Assembly: GCA_030835905.1 (NCBI GenBank)
Contig: JAURQX010000011.1
Span: 1-41,609, forward strand
Source: Alphaproteobacteria bacterium
GTDB taxonomy: Bacteria; Pseudomonadota; Alphaproteobacteria; Rickettsiales; UBA1997
Reading direction: 5' to 3'
Length of the DNA: 41,609 bases
Shown: positions 18,531-26,980 of the stretch, piece by piece
Layout of the letters: the number at the start of each line of letters is the position of its first letter
Position numbering within the stretch: the stretch's first letter is position 1
Notes under the pieces: model-generated
Databases searched by the model: none
Told to the model about the DNA's origin: nothing
The model's input: only the letters and a program-made list of their open reading frames with translations
Position numbers and translations under genes: made by a program

Positions 18531-18980
18531 ATGCAAAATGTAAAAGTTATTTCTCAATACATCAAAACATTATCTTTTGAGGTTCCTGATGCTCCTGCTA
18601 TCTTTCTTAAGCCAAATGCCAAACCTGATGTTGAGATTTCTATTGATCTTGATGCTAGAAAAATTAATGAGGAGAATGGTTATGAAATAACTCTAAAATT
18701 TGTAGCTAAAGCTAAAAATAAAGAGAATGAGTTATTTGATCTTGAAATTATTTATGGTGGAATTTTTGCATTAGATGGTATTAAAGAAGAAATGTTAGAA
18801 CAGATTTTATTAATCTATTGCCCTAGCCTTTTATTTCCTTTCTTAAGAAGGATTATTAGCAACCTAACTGCAGATGCGGGCATGACTCCATTAATGATTA
18901 ATCCTATTGATTTTGCTGCTCTATACTCAAGTAAGAAAAAAGCTGTAAAAGCAGTTCCTGAAAATAACACAAAAAATTAA
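18531..18980 (+). CDS. secB: Protein-export chaperone SecB
   Basis: SecB is a cytoplasmic tetrameric chaperone that keeps preproteins unfolded and hands them to SecA. The 149-residue length fits. Visible SecB features are VISQYIKTLSFEVPDAP at the N-terminus, the beta-sheet segment EITLKFVAKAKNKENELFDL, YGGIFALDGI and the CPSLLFPFLRRIISNLTADAG helix region, followed by LMINPIDFAALY. The gene abuts glpX; the functional link is probably only positional. It converges with surA across a 33-bp gap. Confidence 0.95.
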   Translation: MQNVKVISQYIKTLSFEVPDAPAIFLKPNAKPDVEISIDLDARKINEENGYEITLKFVAKAKNKENELFDLEIIYGGIFALDGIKEEMLEQILLIYCPSLLFPFLRRIISNLTADAGMTPLMINPIDFAALYSSKKKAVKAVPENNTKN

Positions 18981-19013
18981 TAGAAATTTATCTATTATTA
19001 AGATAGGCTGAAT

Positions 19014-19976
19014 TTATCCAGCAACTTCAATAAATGCTTTTTTCTTTAGATCCATTAGATAAGACTTGCTTTTTACCCGCGCCTTATTTTCTTTAATATA
19101 AGCTTCAATTTTACTTACCTCATCTTGATCAATATCATCACTTATCTTCAATTCATGTAATTTAAAAATTCGGTAATTGTTACTTATTTTATGAGGCTTT
19201 GAATGTTCACCAACCTTGAGACTTGAAATTATTTCATAAATCTGTTGATTAATTTGCGTATTATTAACCCAGCCAATTTTTGAACCATTTTCAAAACTAT
19301 AGCTTTGCGAAAAGTTTCGTGCAAGCTCTTCAAAATCTAATCCAGAATTAAGCTCTTCATATATTTTTTGAGCAAGAATCTTATCATTATCCGAATTCTC
19401 AATGAGTATTTCTGAAATCAAAAAAGATTGCTGCTTTTTTATTAGGTTGTTTTGTTTGAGCATTTGATCGATTTCATTTTGCATAACTGAAATCTGAGGT
19501 CTAATTTTAGTTGCAATGATTTTTGACCACAAAATCTCGACCTTAACTTGATCTTTAAAGACATCAAAATTTATTTTATATTTGCTTAGATTTTTTTTTA
19601 TACTTTCTAGATCAAGATTGCGCGACAAGGAAATAATCTCTAAACCATGCTCTATGTCTGATTTAGTTAAATCAATTCCAGAATTTTTTGCATCTTGCTT
19701 AATCAGAGATTCCTCGATCATTTTTGCTAAAATTACTGATCTTAAAATCTCTTTTTGCGATTTAGTCCTAGATTTAGAGCCAGAAATAATTTGAAAAAGT
19801 TTAATTCTATCATCTAGCTCGCTATTGGTTATTGCAACATTGTTGATCTTGGCCACAATGTAATCCTGAAATTTCTTTTCTACAGCAAATGAAGGCAAAG
19901 AAAAAACAAAAAGCACTAAGCAAAAAAATCGCAAGCACATCAAGTAAATCTTATTACTTAGAAAGGTATGATTCAT
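19014..19976 (-). CDS. surA: SurA-like periplasmic peptidyl-prolyl isomerase/chaperone
   Basis: SurA-type chaperones escort outer-membrane proteins through the periplasm. There is an N-terminal signal peptide (CLRFFCLVLFVFSLPSFA), a SurA N-domain (about 30-170, IVAKINNVAITNSELDDRI), then a single parvulin domain (about 175-280, FLISEILIENSD, FEELARNFSQS, GSKIGWV) and a C-terminal helix. E. coli SurA has two parvulin domains, so this is the short one-domain form. A GTG at 19982 and an ATG at 19976 both overlap the ctpA end; an internal ATG at 19940 would give MCLRFF with a compact signal peptide and no overlap. The true start is undecided. Last gene of a four-gene minus-strand operon. Confidence 0.85.
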   Translation of the reverse strand: MNHTFLSNKIYLMCLRFFCLVLFVFSLPSFAVEKKFQDYIVAKINNVAITNSELDDRIKLFQIISGSKSRTKSQKEILRSVILAKMIEESLIKQDAKNSGIDLTKSDIEHGLEIISLSRNLDLESIKKNLSKYKINFDVFKDQVKVEILWSKIIATKIRPQISVMQNEIDQMLKQNNLIKKQQSFLISEILIENSDNDKILAQKIYEELNSGLDFEELARNFSQSYSFENGSKIGWVNNTQINQQIYEIISSLKVGEHSKPHKISNNYRIFKLHELKISDDIDQDEVSKIEAYIKENKARVKSKSYLMDLKKKAFIEVAG

Positions 19977-21387
19977 AAACACTGACTCCTCTAATCAGAT
20001 CAATTGCTCTAGCTAACTGATAATCCTGATCATAAATCTTAATATTTTCATCATTAATGTTAGATTTTGTTTTCTTTGATTGTTCTAAAGCTTCTTGAAG
20101 CTTTACTTTTATGTGACCATTTAAATCAGACTCTGAAGATACATTCTTTTTATCTACAACTTCTAATTTAGCTGTTTCAACTTCTACATTTGGCTCTATG
20201 CCATGAGCTTGAATCGACTTACCACTTGGAGTGTAGTAAAGTGAAGTTGTAAGTTTTATGGCGCCTAATTTTCCATCTTTTAGCGGAATAACGGTTTGTA
20301 CTGAGCCTTTACCAAAAGATTTTTTACCCATTATTATAGCTCTATTATTATCTTGCAAAGCACCTGCTACAATTTCAGAAGCAGAAGCAGACCCCTCATT
20401 AATCAAAACTGCTATTGGCAAATCCTTGGCCAATATTTCATCTTCTTCATCAATATATTCTTTTTTAGAATCTTCTGTACGACCTTTGATTGAAACAATG
20501 ACTTTTCCTTTTTGCAAGAAAGCATCACTAACCTTAATTGCCTCATCTAATAAGCCACCTGGATTATTGCGCAAATCTAACACTAAACCACGTGGCTTTA
20601 CATTACCCAAATTTTTTTCTAACTTTTTAAATTCTCTTTCTAGACCAACATAGGCTTGTTGCGAGAATGTATTGATCTTAATATAAATAACATCATTAAA
20701 TAAAGCAGATTTAACAGCTTTTACTTTTATAATTTCTCTTTCTATAATCTTTTCAAGAGGCTCCTTCTCTCCTTCACGCAATATAGTAATTTTAGCTTGA
20801 GTTCCAGGTTTGCCTCTTAATTTTTTTACAGCTTCTTCTAGAGTTAAACCAACTAAATTTTCACCATCTACTCTGATTATAAAATCTCCGGTTTTAATTC
20901 CAGCTTTAAATGCAGGAGTATCTTCAATTGCTGTTACGACCTTAACTGCTGACATTTCAGAAGTGATTTCGATTCCTAAGCCACCAAATTCACCTTTGGT
21001 TTGAGTTTGCATTTCCTTTAAACTATCAACATTTAGATATGAAGAATGAGGATCTAGGGAAGAGAGTAAACCGCTAGCTGCTGCCTGATGAATATCTTTG
21101 TCGCTTTTTTGATCAACATATTCGTTTTTTACCCTTAGAATTACTTCACTTAAAAAACGACCATTTGCAAATTCGGGTTCAACATTATTTAGATTTGATA
21201 TATCTGTAACAGCTTCATCAACAGTAAGTTGCTTTAACTTCACTTGTGATAGTGATGTGGCAGACAAAAACCCAATAAAACTAGCAACTAAAACAAGAAC
21301 AAAAATTTTAAAATTTTTCATAATTTTTTTTATTAAAAAACGAATTGAGTTAGAGATTTTAGTTGTAATATTGTAATATTTTGACAT
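19954..21387 (-). CDS. ctpA: Carboxy-terminal processing protease (S41 family)
   Basis: This is a periplasmic serine protease with a Ser/Lys dyad, which trims or degrades exported proteins and murein-related substrates. The 477 residues show a membrane or signal segment (IFVLVLVASFIGFLSA), a PDZ domain (about 115-185, GGLGIEITSEMSAVKVV, AGIKTGDFIIRVDG), and the S41 core with LVLDLRNNPGGLLDEAI. The catalytic Ser lies in NEGSASASEIVAGAL and the Lys in GKKSFGKGSVQT. The first 22 residues may be untranslated, since MKNFKIFVLVL would be a cleaner signal-peptide start. It overlaps surA and begins 6 bases after the Asn/Gln-rich gene. Confidence 0.96.
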   Translation of the reverse strand: MSKYYNITTKISNSIRFLIKKIMKNFKIFVLVLVASFIGFLSATSLSQVKLKQLTVDEAVTDISNLNNVEPEFANGRFLSEVILRVKNEYVDQKSDKDIHQAAASGLLSSLDPHSSYLNVDSLKEMQTQTKGEFGGLGIEITSEMSAVKVVTAIEDTPAFKAGIKTGDFIIRVDGENLVGLTLEEAVKKLRGKPGTQAKITILREGEKEPLEKIIEREIIKVKAVKSALFNDVIYIKINTFSQQAYVGLEREFKKLEKNLGNVKPRGLVLDLRNNPGGLLDEAIKVSDAFLQKGKVIVSIKGRTEDSKKEYIDEEDEILAKDLPIAVLINEGSASASEIVAGALQDNNRAIIMGKKSFGKGSVQTVIPLKDGKLGAIKLTTSLYYTPSGKSIQAHGIEPNVEVETAKLEVVDKKNVSSESDLNGHIKVKLQEALEQSKKTKSNINDENIKIYDQDYQLARAIDLIRGVSVYESYLSK

Positions 21388-21393
21388 AACAAA

Positions 21394-22152
21394 TCAACCT
21401 TCAATACCATACTCTTCCTTTAGAGCATCGGTTACTTCTTTTGGTGGTTCATCGCCATATGCTGAATATAAAATTTTACCATAATTTTCAAGATGAATGA
21501 TGTCATCATTTAAGGCTTTTAAAAACATATTAACTTTTAAGCGCTCTACTAAAACATAGTACCACGCATTTCTACCATCATCTACACCCTTAACCAAGTA
21601 TATTAGATTAGCTAATATCTTTTTTTGAGGGTCAACTTTTCTTGGAGGATTTGAAGATTTTTGTTCAACACTTCCACTATAAGATCCCGATGATTCCTGC
21701 TCAGTCTTTTTTTCTAAATTTTGCGATGTAAAGCTTGATTTTTGCATTAAATCACCTTTTCGACTTTGATAACGATCAGCAAAACCTCCTTTAGTTTGAT
21801 TGGCGTTATGGCTTTGATTTTGATTGTTATTTTGCTGTGATTGTGAACTTTCTTCAACTATTTTATTATTATCTAAAATTTGATTTTCTTTATTTTCTTG
21901 TTGAGATGTTTGGTTATACTGAGTATTTTGATTTTGCGTTTGTTGGGAACTGTTATAGCTTTGCTGCTGATTTAAATCTCTTGTTTGTTGTGAGTAGTTT
22001 TGCTGGTTACTTAATGTAGCATTATTTTGACTAACATTTGATGAGCTTTGCTTAATTTGATTCTCATCATTTTTTTTATTGGCGCCATCATTATTATTGT
22101 TGTTATTGCCATTATTTTTATTATAAAAGCCACCAAAACCCCCAAATAGCAT
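21394..22152 (-). CDS. Asn/Gln-rich protein with a conserved-looking C-terminal domain
   Basis: The function is unknown. Residues about 10-120 are dominated by Asn, Gln and Ser (NKNNGNNNNNND and several QQ/NN runs), a prion-like low-complexity tract. After a polar linker, residues 175-252 look globular: ILANLIYLVKGVDDGRNAWYY, VLVERLKVNMFLKAL, IIHLENYGKILYSAYGDEPP and EVTDALKEEYGIEG. There is no signal peptide, so it is probably cytoplasmic. It sits 3 bases after the small lipoprotein and 6 before ctpA, so it is co-transcribed with envelope genes. The Gln/Asn expansion is strong compositional drift relative to its neighbours. Confidence 0.8.
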   Translation of the reverse strand: MLFGGFGGFYNKNNGNNNNNNDGANKKNDENQIKQSSSNVSQNNATLSNQQNYSQQTRDLNQQQSYNSSQQTQNQNTQYNQTSQQENKENQILDNNKIVEESSQSQQNNNQNQSHNANQTKGGFADRYQSRKGDLMQKSSFTSQNLEKKTEQESSGSYSGSVEQKSSNPPRKVDPQKKILANLIYLVKGVDDGRNAWYYVLVERLKVNMFLKALNDDIIHLENYGKILYSAYGDEPPKEVTDALKEEYGIEG

Positions 22153-22155
22153 ATG

Positions 22156-22326
22156 TTAAGATTTTATTTGTTTATAACCAGATTGATCTAACCACCAATC
22201 ATTAATTGGTCTTTTTTTGCCACATGGACCATCCTGAGATGATACACAAGGACTTTTAACTTCCACAACCTTACCAGTACATGAAAAGGTTAATAACATA
22301 AAAATTAAAATTATCAGACGCTTCAT
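22156..22326 (-). CDS. Small lipoprotein
   Basis: A 56-residue precursor from ATG at 22326 (MKRLIILIFMLLTFSC); the frame also extends upstream to a TTG at 22341, which I do not favour. The lipobox LLTFSC predicts lipidation and cleavage before Cys, leaving a short periplasmic peptide with two more Cys (SPCVSSQDGPCGKKRP) and a terminal INDWWLDQSGY. The Cys/GP/PIN..W pattern faintly recalls VirB7-type lipoproteins of type IV secretion, but no other secretion genes are here, so that is speculation. First gene of the lipoprotein-N/Q-rich-ctpA-surA operon. Confidence 0.75.
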   Translation of the reverse strand: MKRLIILIFMLLTFSCTGKVVEVKSPCVSSQDGPCGKKRPINDWWLDQSGYKQIKS

Positions 22327-22593
22327 AATAAACAAAATCAATAAAATAAGTTAATTGAAAAAAAAACTTAACAAAACCTTTTAATTATGTAATCATTAAA
22401 TCTTAAATTTTCTTTAGCTAGTTTTTTAGATTAAAAAACTATTCAAAAAAATAAAAAGCAAAGCTTTCAAAAGTCGACTATTTTTAATCAAATTAAAAAA
22501 ACAGTTAATTTTTTCAAGCAATTAAAGTTTTCTTTTCTTAAAAAAATTAATGAATGCTAAACCTAATTTTTATACTATTTATACTATTTTAGC
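22327..22593. other. AT-rich upstream region of the lipoprotein-ctpA operon
   Basis: No gene is seen. It holds a perfect 10-bp stem, TAGTTTTTTA (22419-22428) with TAAAAAACTA (22432-22441), around a 3-base loop, about 95 bases upstream of the lipoprotein start. No clear promoter motif stands out in the AT background. Confidence 0.4.
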
Positions 22594-22652
22594 ATTAACT
22601 AGTGCATAAACAAGTTGCACTTTTAAAAGAAAATATTTCTTAAACGCAAATT
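22594..22652. repeat. Family B repeat, left arm only
   Basis: ATTAACTAGTGCATAAACAA, then GTTGCACTTTTAA and AGAAAATATTTCTTAA, closely match the left arm of the complete element at 40012. The matching right arm is missing. It lies directly before a family C element, forming a compound block. Confidence 0.7.
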
Positions 22653-22663
22653 GGCACTATTAA

Positions 22664-22823
22664 ACACTGTTAACTGATTATTTCATTTTATTATTTTGGC
22701 TAGTTTTTGCTCTTTTTTTTGTAAAATTTTTTAAAATATGACCTGATATTTTTAAAAATTTTGCAAAAAAATCGCTAAAAACTATCTCAAAAACTAAAAC
22801 AAAATAATTAGTTAAAAGTGTCT
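22664..22823. repeat. Family C palindrome, copy C1
   Basis: This unit of about 160 bp runs from CACTGTTAACTGATTATTTC to AATAATTAGTTAAAAGTGTCT and is nearly palindromic over its full length, with centre ATATGACCTGATAT. It is nearly identical to the reverse complement of 27178-27339, including the asymmetric arm segments, so the two are true copies in opposite orientation. It lies upstream of tyrA. Confidence 0.88.
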
Positions 22824-22924
22824 AGAGTAAATACTATGAAAATAATTTTTTTAATAAATATTAAACAAAATGATTTTAATTTCAGTCACCTTACACGTAT
22901 GAATTAAAAAATGATAAGCTTCGA

Positions 22925-23977
22925 ATGTCTTTCAAAAATATTTTTATAATTGGTTTAGGTTTAATTGGCGGATCATTAGCCAAGGCACTTAAAAAACAAA
23001 ATCCTAAACAAATTATTGGCGCTTTTGATCAAGATCAAAACACCATTAAGTTAGCTTTAAATCAAAAAATTATTGATTATGGACAAATTTCTTTAGAAAA
23101 AATTGATCAAGAAATTGACTTAATTGTTATTTGCACACCTTTATCAAGCTATCAAAATATTTTTGATCGACTTGTTCAGCTAAATAAAACAAACTCTACT
23201 ATTATTGATTTTGGTTCAGTTAAAAACTTTAAAATTCCAAAAAAACTGACTAATTTTATCCCATGCCACCCTTTAACAGGTAGTCACTTAAGTGGATTTG
23301 AAAATTCTCAACAAGATCTATTTGCTAATAGTCTTATGATAATCTGCAAACAAGATAGTTTTTTAAAAAATAATCATCTAATCAACCTTTTTAGCACATT
23401 AAAACTTAATTGCCAATTTATGAGTTGCAAAGAACATGATCAAATATTTGCACTCACTTCACACTTGCCACAATTTTTATCTTTTTTAATACTGCAATCA
23501 GCTGATAAAATTACAGAAATTAACAAAAGCAATTCTTTTTACAAAGCTCTTAGATTAGATAAATCTGACCCAAAAATCTGGCATGACATCTTTAAATCAA
23601 ACGAGAGAAACATTGAAAAATATTATCTAGAATTTTTTGATAATTTTAGCAAAAATATATTTAAGCTAACAGATAATCTAACTATTTTAAATAAAATTAA
23701 CTTTTTTTACAAAAAATACCAAGCATTTTGCTCATATGAAAATCTTGATGAGCAGCTATTTTATGATAATTTTGTTAACTTATTTTTAAGAGTGATTATT
23801 GTGATTAGCTTTCTTGAAATAAAAGATCTTAAAAAGTTTGAAAATTTTATTGGCAACGGTTTTAAAGACTTTATTTCTATATTACAAATTGCTCAGCTTA
23901 ATCCAAATAAAATTGGAATGCTAATAGACAAAAATTTACAGAACTTTCAAAAAATATTTAACAGCCTTAATTCATGA
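22925..23977 (+). CDS. tyrA: Prephenate/arogenate dehydrogenase
   Basis: This is the NAD(P)-dependent oxidative decarboxylation step of tyrosine synthesis. The N-terminal Rossmann motif FIIGLGLIGGSLAKAL is at residues 7-22. The domain continues with CTPLSSY, the substrate loop CHPLTGSHLSGFENS and the helical SHLPQFLSFLI segment. At 350 residues it is about 60 longer than the usual 280-300; the extra length is a Phe/Asn/Lys-rich C-terminal helical tail with no domain I recognise. The stop overlaps the lpxK start (ATGA), so it leads the tyrA-lpxK-lpxL operon. No other aromatic pathway gene is in the window, so the substrate supply is unknown. Confidence 0.85.
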   Translation: MSFKNIFIIGLGLIGGSLAKALKKQNPKQIIGAFDQDQNTIKLALNQKIIDYGQISLEKIDQEIDLIVICTPLSSYQNIFDRLVQLNKTNSTIIDFGSVKNFKIPKKLTNFIPCHPLTGSHLSGFENSQQDLFANSLMIICKQDSFLKNNHLINLFSTLKLNCQFMSCKEHDQIFALTSHLPQFLSFLILQSADKITEINKSNSFYKALRLDKSDPKIWHDIFKSNERNIEKYYLEFFDNFSKNIFKLTDNLTILNKINFFYKKYQAFCSYENLDEQLFYDNFVNLFLRVIIVISFLEIKDLKKFENFIGNGFKDFISILQIAQLNPNKIGMLIDKNLQNFQKIFNSLNS

Positions 23978-24948
23978 AAACTCCAAGGTTTTGGCAAAGA
24001 AAATCATTTGTTTCAATTTTACTAATACCATTTTCAGCTATATATTATTCTATTTTCTTGATTAAAAATCTTCTAATCAAGCCCATCAAGCTAAACAAAA
24101 AAATAATCTGCATTGGCAATTTAACAGCTGGTGGATCAGGCAAAACTCCTACAGCTATAGCTCTAGGCAAGATTATGCAGGATATGTCAATTGATTTTAA
24201 TTATCTTTCAAGAGGTTATAATGGTAGCAATAAAAAATTAATTACTCTTTACAAAAATCAGCAATATAACCCAGATCTTACTGGTGATGAACCACTTTTA
24301 TTAAAAGAAATTGCTCCAACTATTATCTGTAAAAATCGCCTAAAAGCAGCCAAACAAATAGCTAGAAACAAAAATCTTAAAGCAATTATTTTAGATGATG
24401 GCATGCAGAATAAATCTTTGGCCAAAGATTTTACGATTTTAGTAATTGATACAAAAATTAAATTTGGAAATAATATGATATTTCCCGCTGGGCCATTAAG
24501 ACAAACTATAAACTCCGGCATTAATCAAGCTGATTTAATAGTTGTTATCGGCGATAAATTAGATCAAACTCTTGATTATTTACCAGATTCAAAAACCACC
24601 TATGCTAAAATTAACATTACTAATCTTAATAGATTTAAAGATAAAAAATTATTAGCATTTTGTGGACTAGCCTATCCACAAAAATTTTTTGATTTACTTC
24701 ATAAAAATAAGTTAAATATTGTAAAGAAAATTGAATTTGAAGACCACTTTAAATATAAACAAAAAGACTTAGAAAAAATTTTAGATTTTTGCCAGAAAAA
24801 TAGCTTAACACCGATTACTACCAAAAAAGATTGGGTTAAGTTTTCTAAGAAATATCAAGATAAAATAAATTACCTTGATATTGAATTAGTTTTTAACAAT
24901 GATCAAATAGTAAGAAAGAAAATAGATAAAATGATGAATAGTAACTAA
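23974..24948 (+). CDS. lpxK: Tetraacyldisaccharide 4'-kinase LpxK
   Basis: LpxK phosphorylates the 4' position of the lipid A disaccharide at the inner membrane. The 324 residues show an N-terminal membrane helix (ILLIPFSAIYYSIFLI), the P-loop IGNLTAGGSGKTPTAIAL near residue 47, YLSRGYNG, GDEPLLL, the ILDDGMQN segment with catalytic acidic residues, and GPLRQTI. It overlaps tyrA by 4 bases and is followed 4 bases later by lpxL, so lipid A kinase and acyltransferase are made together. Confidence 0.96.
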   Translation: MKTPRFWQRKSFVSILLIPFSAIYYSIFLIKNLLIKPIKLNKKIICIGNLTAGGSGKTPTAIALGKIMQDMSIDFNYLSRGYNGSNKKLITLYKNQQYNPDLTGDEPLLLKEIAPTIICKNRLKAAKQIARNKNLKAIILDDGMQNKSLAKDFTILVIDTKIKFGNNMIFPAGPLRQTINSGINQADLIVVIGDKLDQTLDYLPDSKTTYAKINITNLNRFKDKKLLAFCGLAYPQKFFDLLHKNKLNIVKKIEFEDHFKYKQKDLEKILDFCQKNSLTPITTKKDWVKFSKKYQDKINYLDIELVFNNDQIVRKKIDKMMNSN

Positions 24949-24952
24949 ATCC

Positions 24953-25837
24953 ATGAAAATTTACAAAGAAATTCGCTATCTATTTGAAGCATTAATTGTT
25001 AAAATTGGCATTTGGATTTTTGGTACCCTACCCTATAAAACTGCTTCAAATTTAGCAGCAAAAATTGCTATCTTTATTGGACATAAAATTTCTGTTAACC
25101 ACCTTGCATCAGACAATATTTCTAATGCACTCCCAGATTATAATAAATCTCAAAGAGAAAAAATTGTTCACGAAATGTGGGATAATTTAGGTAGAATTAT
25201 TGGTGAATACCCTCATATTGCAAAAATGAATGATTGCGAATTCAAAAAGATTATTAGCTTCTCTGATGACTTTAAAAAAAATATTATAAATCTTAAAAAA
25301 AGTCAAAAAGGTGGTATTATTGTTAGTGGACATATCGGAAATTGGGAAGTTGGCCCTAAAGCACTAATTTCTCAAGGTCTAAAAGTCAGTGTTGTTTATC
25401 GACCCCTTAACAATCCGCATGTTGAAAAGATAACAGCAAAAATGCGTGGCATTAGTTTAATTGAAAAAAGTGGTTCAGGCAGTAGAAAAATAATAGAAGC
25501 TATAAAAAAAGGCGAATATGTAGTAATTTTAGCAGATCAGAAAATTAGCGAAGGCAGCCTTGTAAAGTTTTTTCACGATGAAGCGCTAACCGCTACTTCA
25601 ATTGCAAGAATAGCTTTAAAATATGATATTGATGTGATTCCCGCTAGGGTAATAAGGTTAGAAGATAGGCATCATTTTATGATTGATATGTCAAAACCAT
25701 TGCAACAAAATGAAAAAAATTTTAAAAAAGACTTGGCAGTCATTAATTTTACTGCTAGAATTAACCAGATAGTTGAGTCTTGGATTTCAGAATTTCCATC
25801 TCAATGGTTTTGGGTTCATGATCGCTGGAAAAAATAA
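24953..25837 (+). CDS. lpxL: Lipid A late acyltransferase (LpxL/HtrB family)
   Basis: It transfers a secondary acyl chain to Kdo-lipid A or its equivalent. The 294-residue protein has an N-terminal hydrophobic segment, the catalytic HX4E motif in SGHIGNWEVG near residue 125, VVYRPLNNPHVEKI, ILADQKISEGSLVKFF and a terminal FPSQWFWVHDRWKK, all family hallmarks. The acyl donor length and acceptor position cannot be read from sequence, so LpxL versus LpxM remains open. A gap of only 4 bases to lpxK places it in the same operon. Confidence 0.93.
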   Translation: MKIYKEIRYLFEALIVKIGIWIFGTLPYKTASNLAAKIAIFIGHKISVNHLASDNISNALPDYNKSQREKIVHEMWDNLGRIIGEYPHIAKMNDCEFKKIISFSDDFKKNIINLKKSQKGGIIVSGHIGNWEVGPKALISQGLKVSVVYRPLNNPHVEKITAKMRGISLIEKSGSGSRKIIEAIKKGEYVVILADQKISEGSLVKFFHDEALTATSIARIALKYDIDVIPARVIRLEDRHHFMIDMSKPLQQNEKNFKKDLAVINFTARINQIVESWISEFPSQWFWVHDRWKK

Positions 25838-25863
25838 AATTTTTAAAGTTATATTCTAAATTG

Positions 25864-26748
25864 ATGCAAAATTTTATTAAAATTTTTCTTATCTTAGCTC
25901 TTTTTCAATCAACTTCTTGCGCTTATTTTTTTAATTCTAAAGAAGTTGAAATATCAATAGCTAGTAATCCGCCAGGAGCCGATATTATTATTGAAGGCAG
26001 AAATTATGGTCAAACCCCAAAATTACTTATTATCGAACCTAAAAATTACGACGTCTTGCTTAGCATTCCCAATTATGGATCAACCAATGTCAAATTAGCA
26101 ACTTGGCAAACATCCAGAGATCGTGATGGAGATGGCGAAAGATGTGTTGCTGATGCCGTTGGCTTTATGTTTATCTTGCCACTTATGTCTGCTTGGTCGG
26201 TTTATTGTCGAGATTTTAAAGAAAAAAATATATTTATTAATATACCACAAAATAATACAGGCCTAAATAGACCATTACCCAATGATTTTTATGAGATTAA
26301 TCAGAATTTTCAAGAAAGAAAAATATATAATCTTCCTCAAAAAACTGATTATCGCCAAAATTTAGACAGTTATCGTCAAATTGACAATGAAGCTCTACCA
26401 AATTTTAATAATACCACAAATAACCGCCTTAACAGCAGAAACCTAACTCAAACTTATGATCCATTTGCTTCTGATAATCTGCAATATCCCCACCAAATTC
26501 AATACCGTTACAATAGTCAAGATATTGCCAAAACACAAGTCGCTCCTCAACGCGACTATATTAAAAATGATATGAACCAAATTGGTGAAAATATGCATCG
26601 CCAAGGATATAGAGATGCAGTAAAGCCACAAGAATTTCCTGGAAAAATTCAAGAATCACAACCTTATGAAAGCTATGAAAATCTTGATCAAGAAAGGCGT
26701 TCTATCGATGAGCTATATCTAGAAGATATGAAAAAAAATATGTACTAG
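25864..26748 (+). CDS. PEGA-domain lipoprotein, long paralog
   Basis: The start is the ATG at 25864, not the TTG just before it. The signal peptide ends in the lipobox QSTSC, giving a lipoprotein. Residues about 30-85 form a PEGA domain (SNPPGADIIIEGRNYGQTP, IEPKNYDVLLSIPNYGS). A conserved block follows (RCVADAVGF, LPLMSAWSVYCRDF), then about 160 residues of Asn/Gln/Tyr-rich, probably disordered tail (NPLPNDFY-like repeats, YDPFASDNLQYPHQIQYRYN). PEGA domains often sit on surface or envelope proteins; the role is unknown. It follows lpxL by 26 bases. A shorter paralog is at 29583. Confidence 0.85.
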   Translation: MQNFIKIFLILALFQSTSCAYFFNSKEVEISIASNPPGADIIIEGRNYGQTPKLLIIEPKNYDVLLSIPNYGSTNVKLATWQTSRDRDGDGERCVADAVGFMFILPLMSAWSVYCRDFKEKNIFINIPQNNTGLNRPLPNDFYEINQNFQERKIYNLPQKTDYRQNLDSYRQIDNEALPNFNNTTNNRLNSRNLTQTYDPFASDNLQYPHQIQYRYNSQDIAKTQVAPQRDYIKNDMNQIGENMHRQGYRDAVKPQEFPGKIQESQPYESYENLDQERRSIDELYLEDMKKNMY

Positions 26749-26781
26749 ATTTAAAAATTTTTTGAGAAAGACAATCAAAAG

Positions 26782-26856
26782 TGGTGACCCCAACGGGATT
26801 CGAACCCGTATTTCCACCGTGAAAGGGTGGCGTCCTAACCATTAGACGATGGGGCC
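26782..26856 (-). tRNA. tRNA-Glu (anticodon TTC)
   Basis: The minus strand folds as a tRNA: acceptor GGCCCCA/TGGGGTC with one G-U, D arm TCTAATGGTTAGGA, anticodon stem CCACC/GGTGG with loop CTTTCAC (anticodon TTC), and T arm CGGGTTCGAATCCCG. The discriminator is A, and CCA is encoded at 26784-26782. It is a complete 75-base gene including CCA, standing alone between two repeat clusters. Confidence 0.97.
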
Positions 26857-26980
26857 TTTGATGATATTTGTCAGCCTTTAGCTAAGTCTAAAAATTTTTC
26901 AAAATCAGCCAGCAAATTATATTTCAAAAACTTTAAGTAAGCTAAATTAAAATTATCTTTTTTAAAAAGGCAACTTATTT

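Noticed and set aside
20258-20653. 131-residue plus-strand ORF inside ctpA
   Set aside because: Antisense to the conserved S41 catalytic core; a reading-frame shadow.
22064-22110. Short tandem-like ATT/GTT repeats as a microsatellite or CRISPR-like array
   Set aside because: They encode the Asn-run of the Asn/Gln-rich protein in frame; there is no spacer structure.
22156-22326. VirB7 lipoprotein of a type IV secretion system
   Set aside because: A faint Cys/Pro/Trp pattern only; no virB neighbours, and the operon is ctpA-surA.
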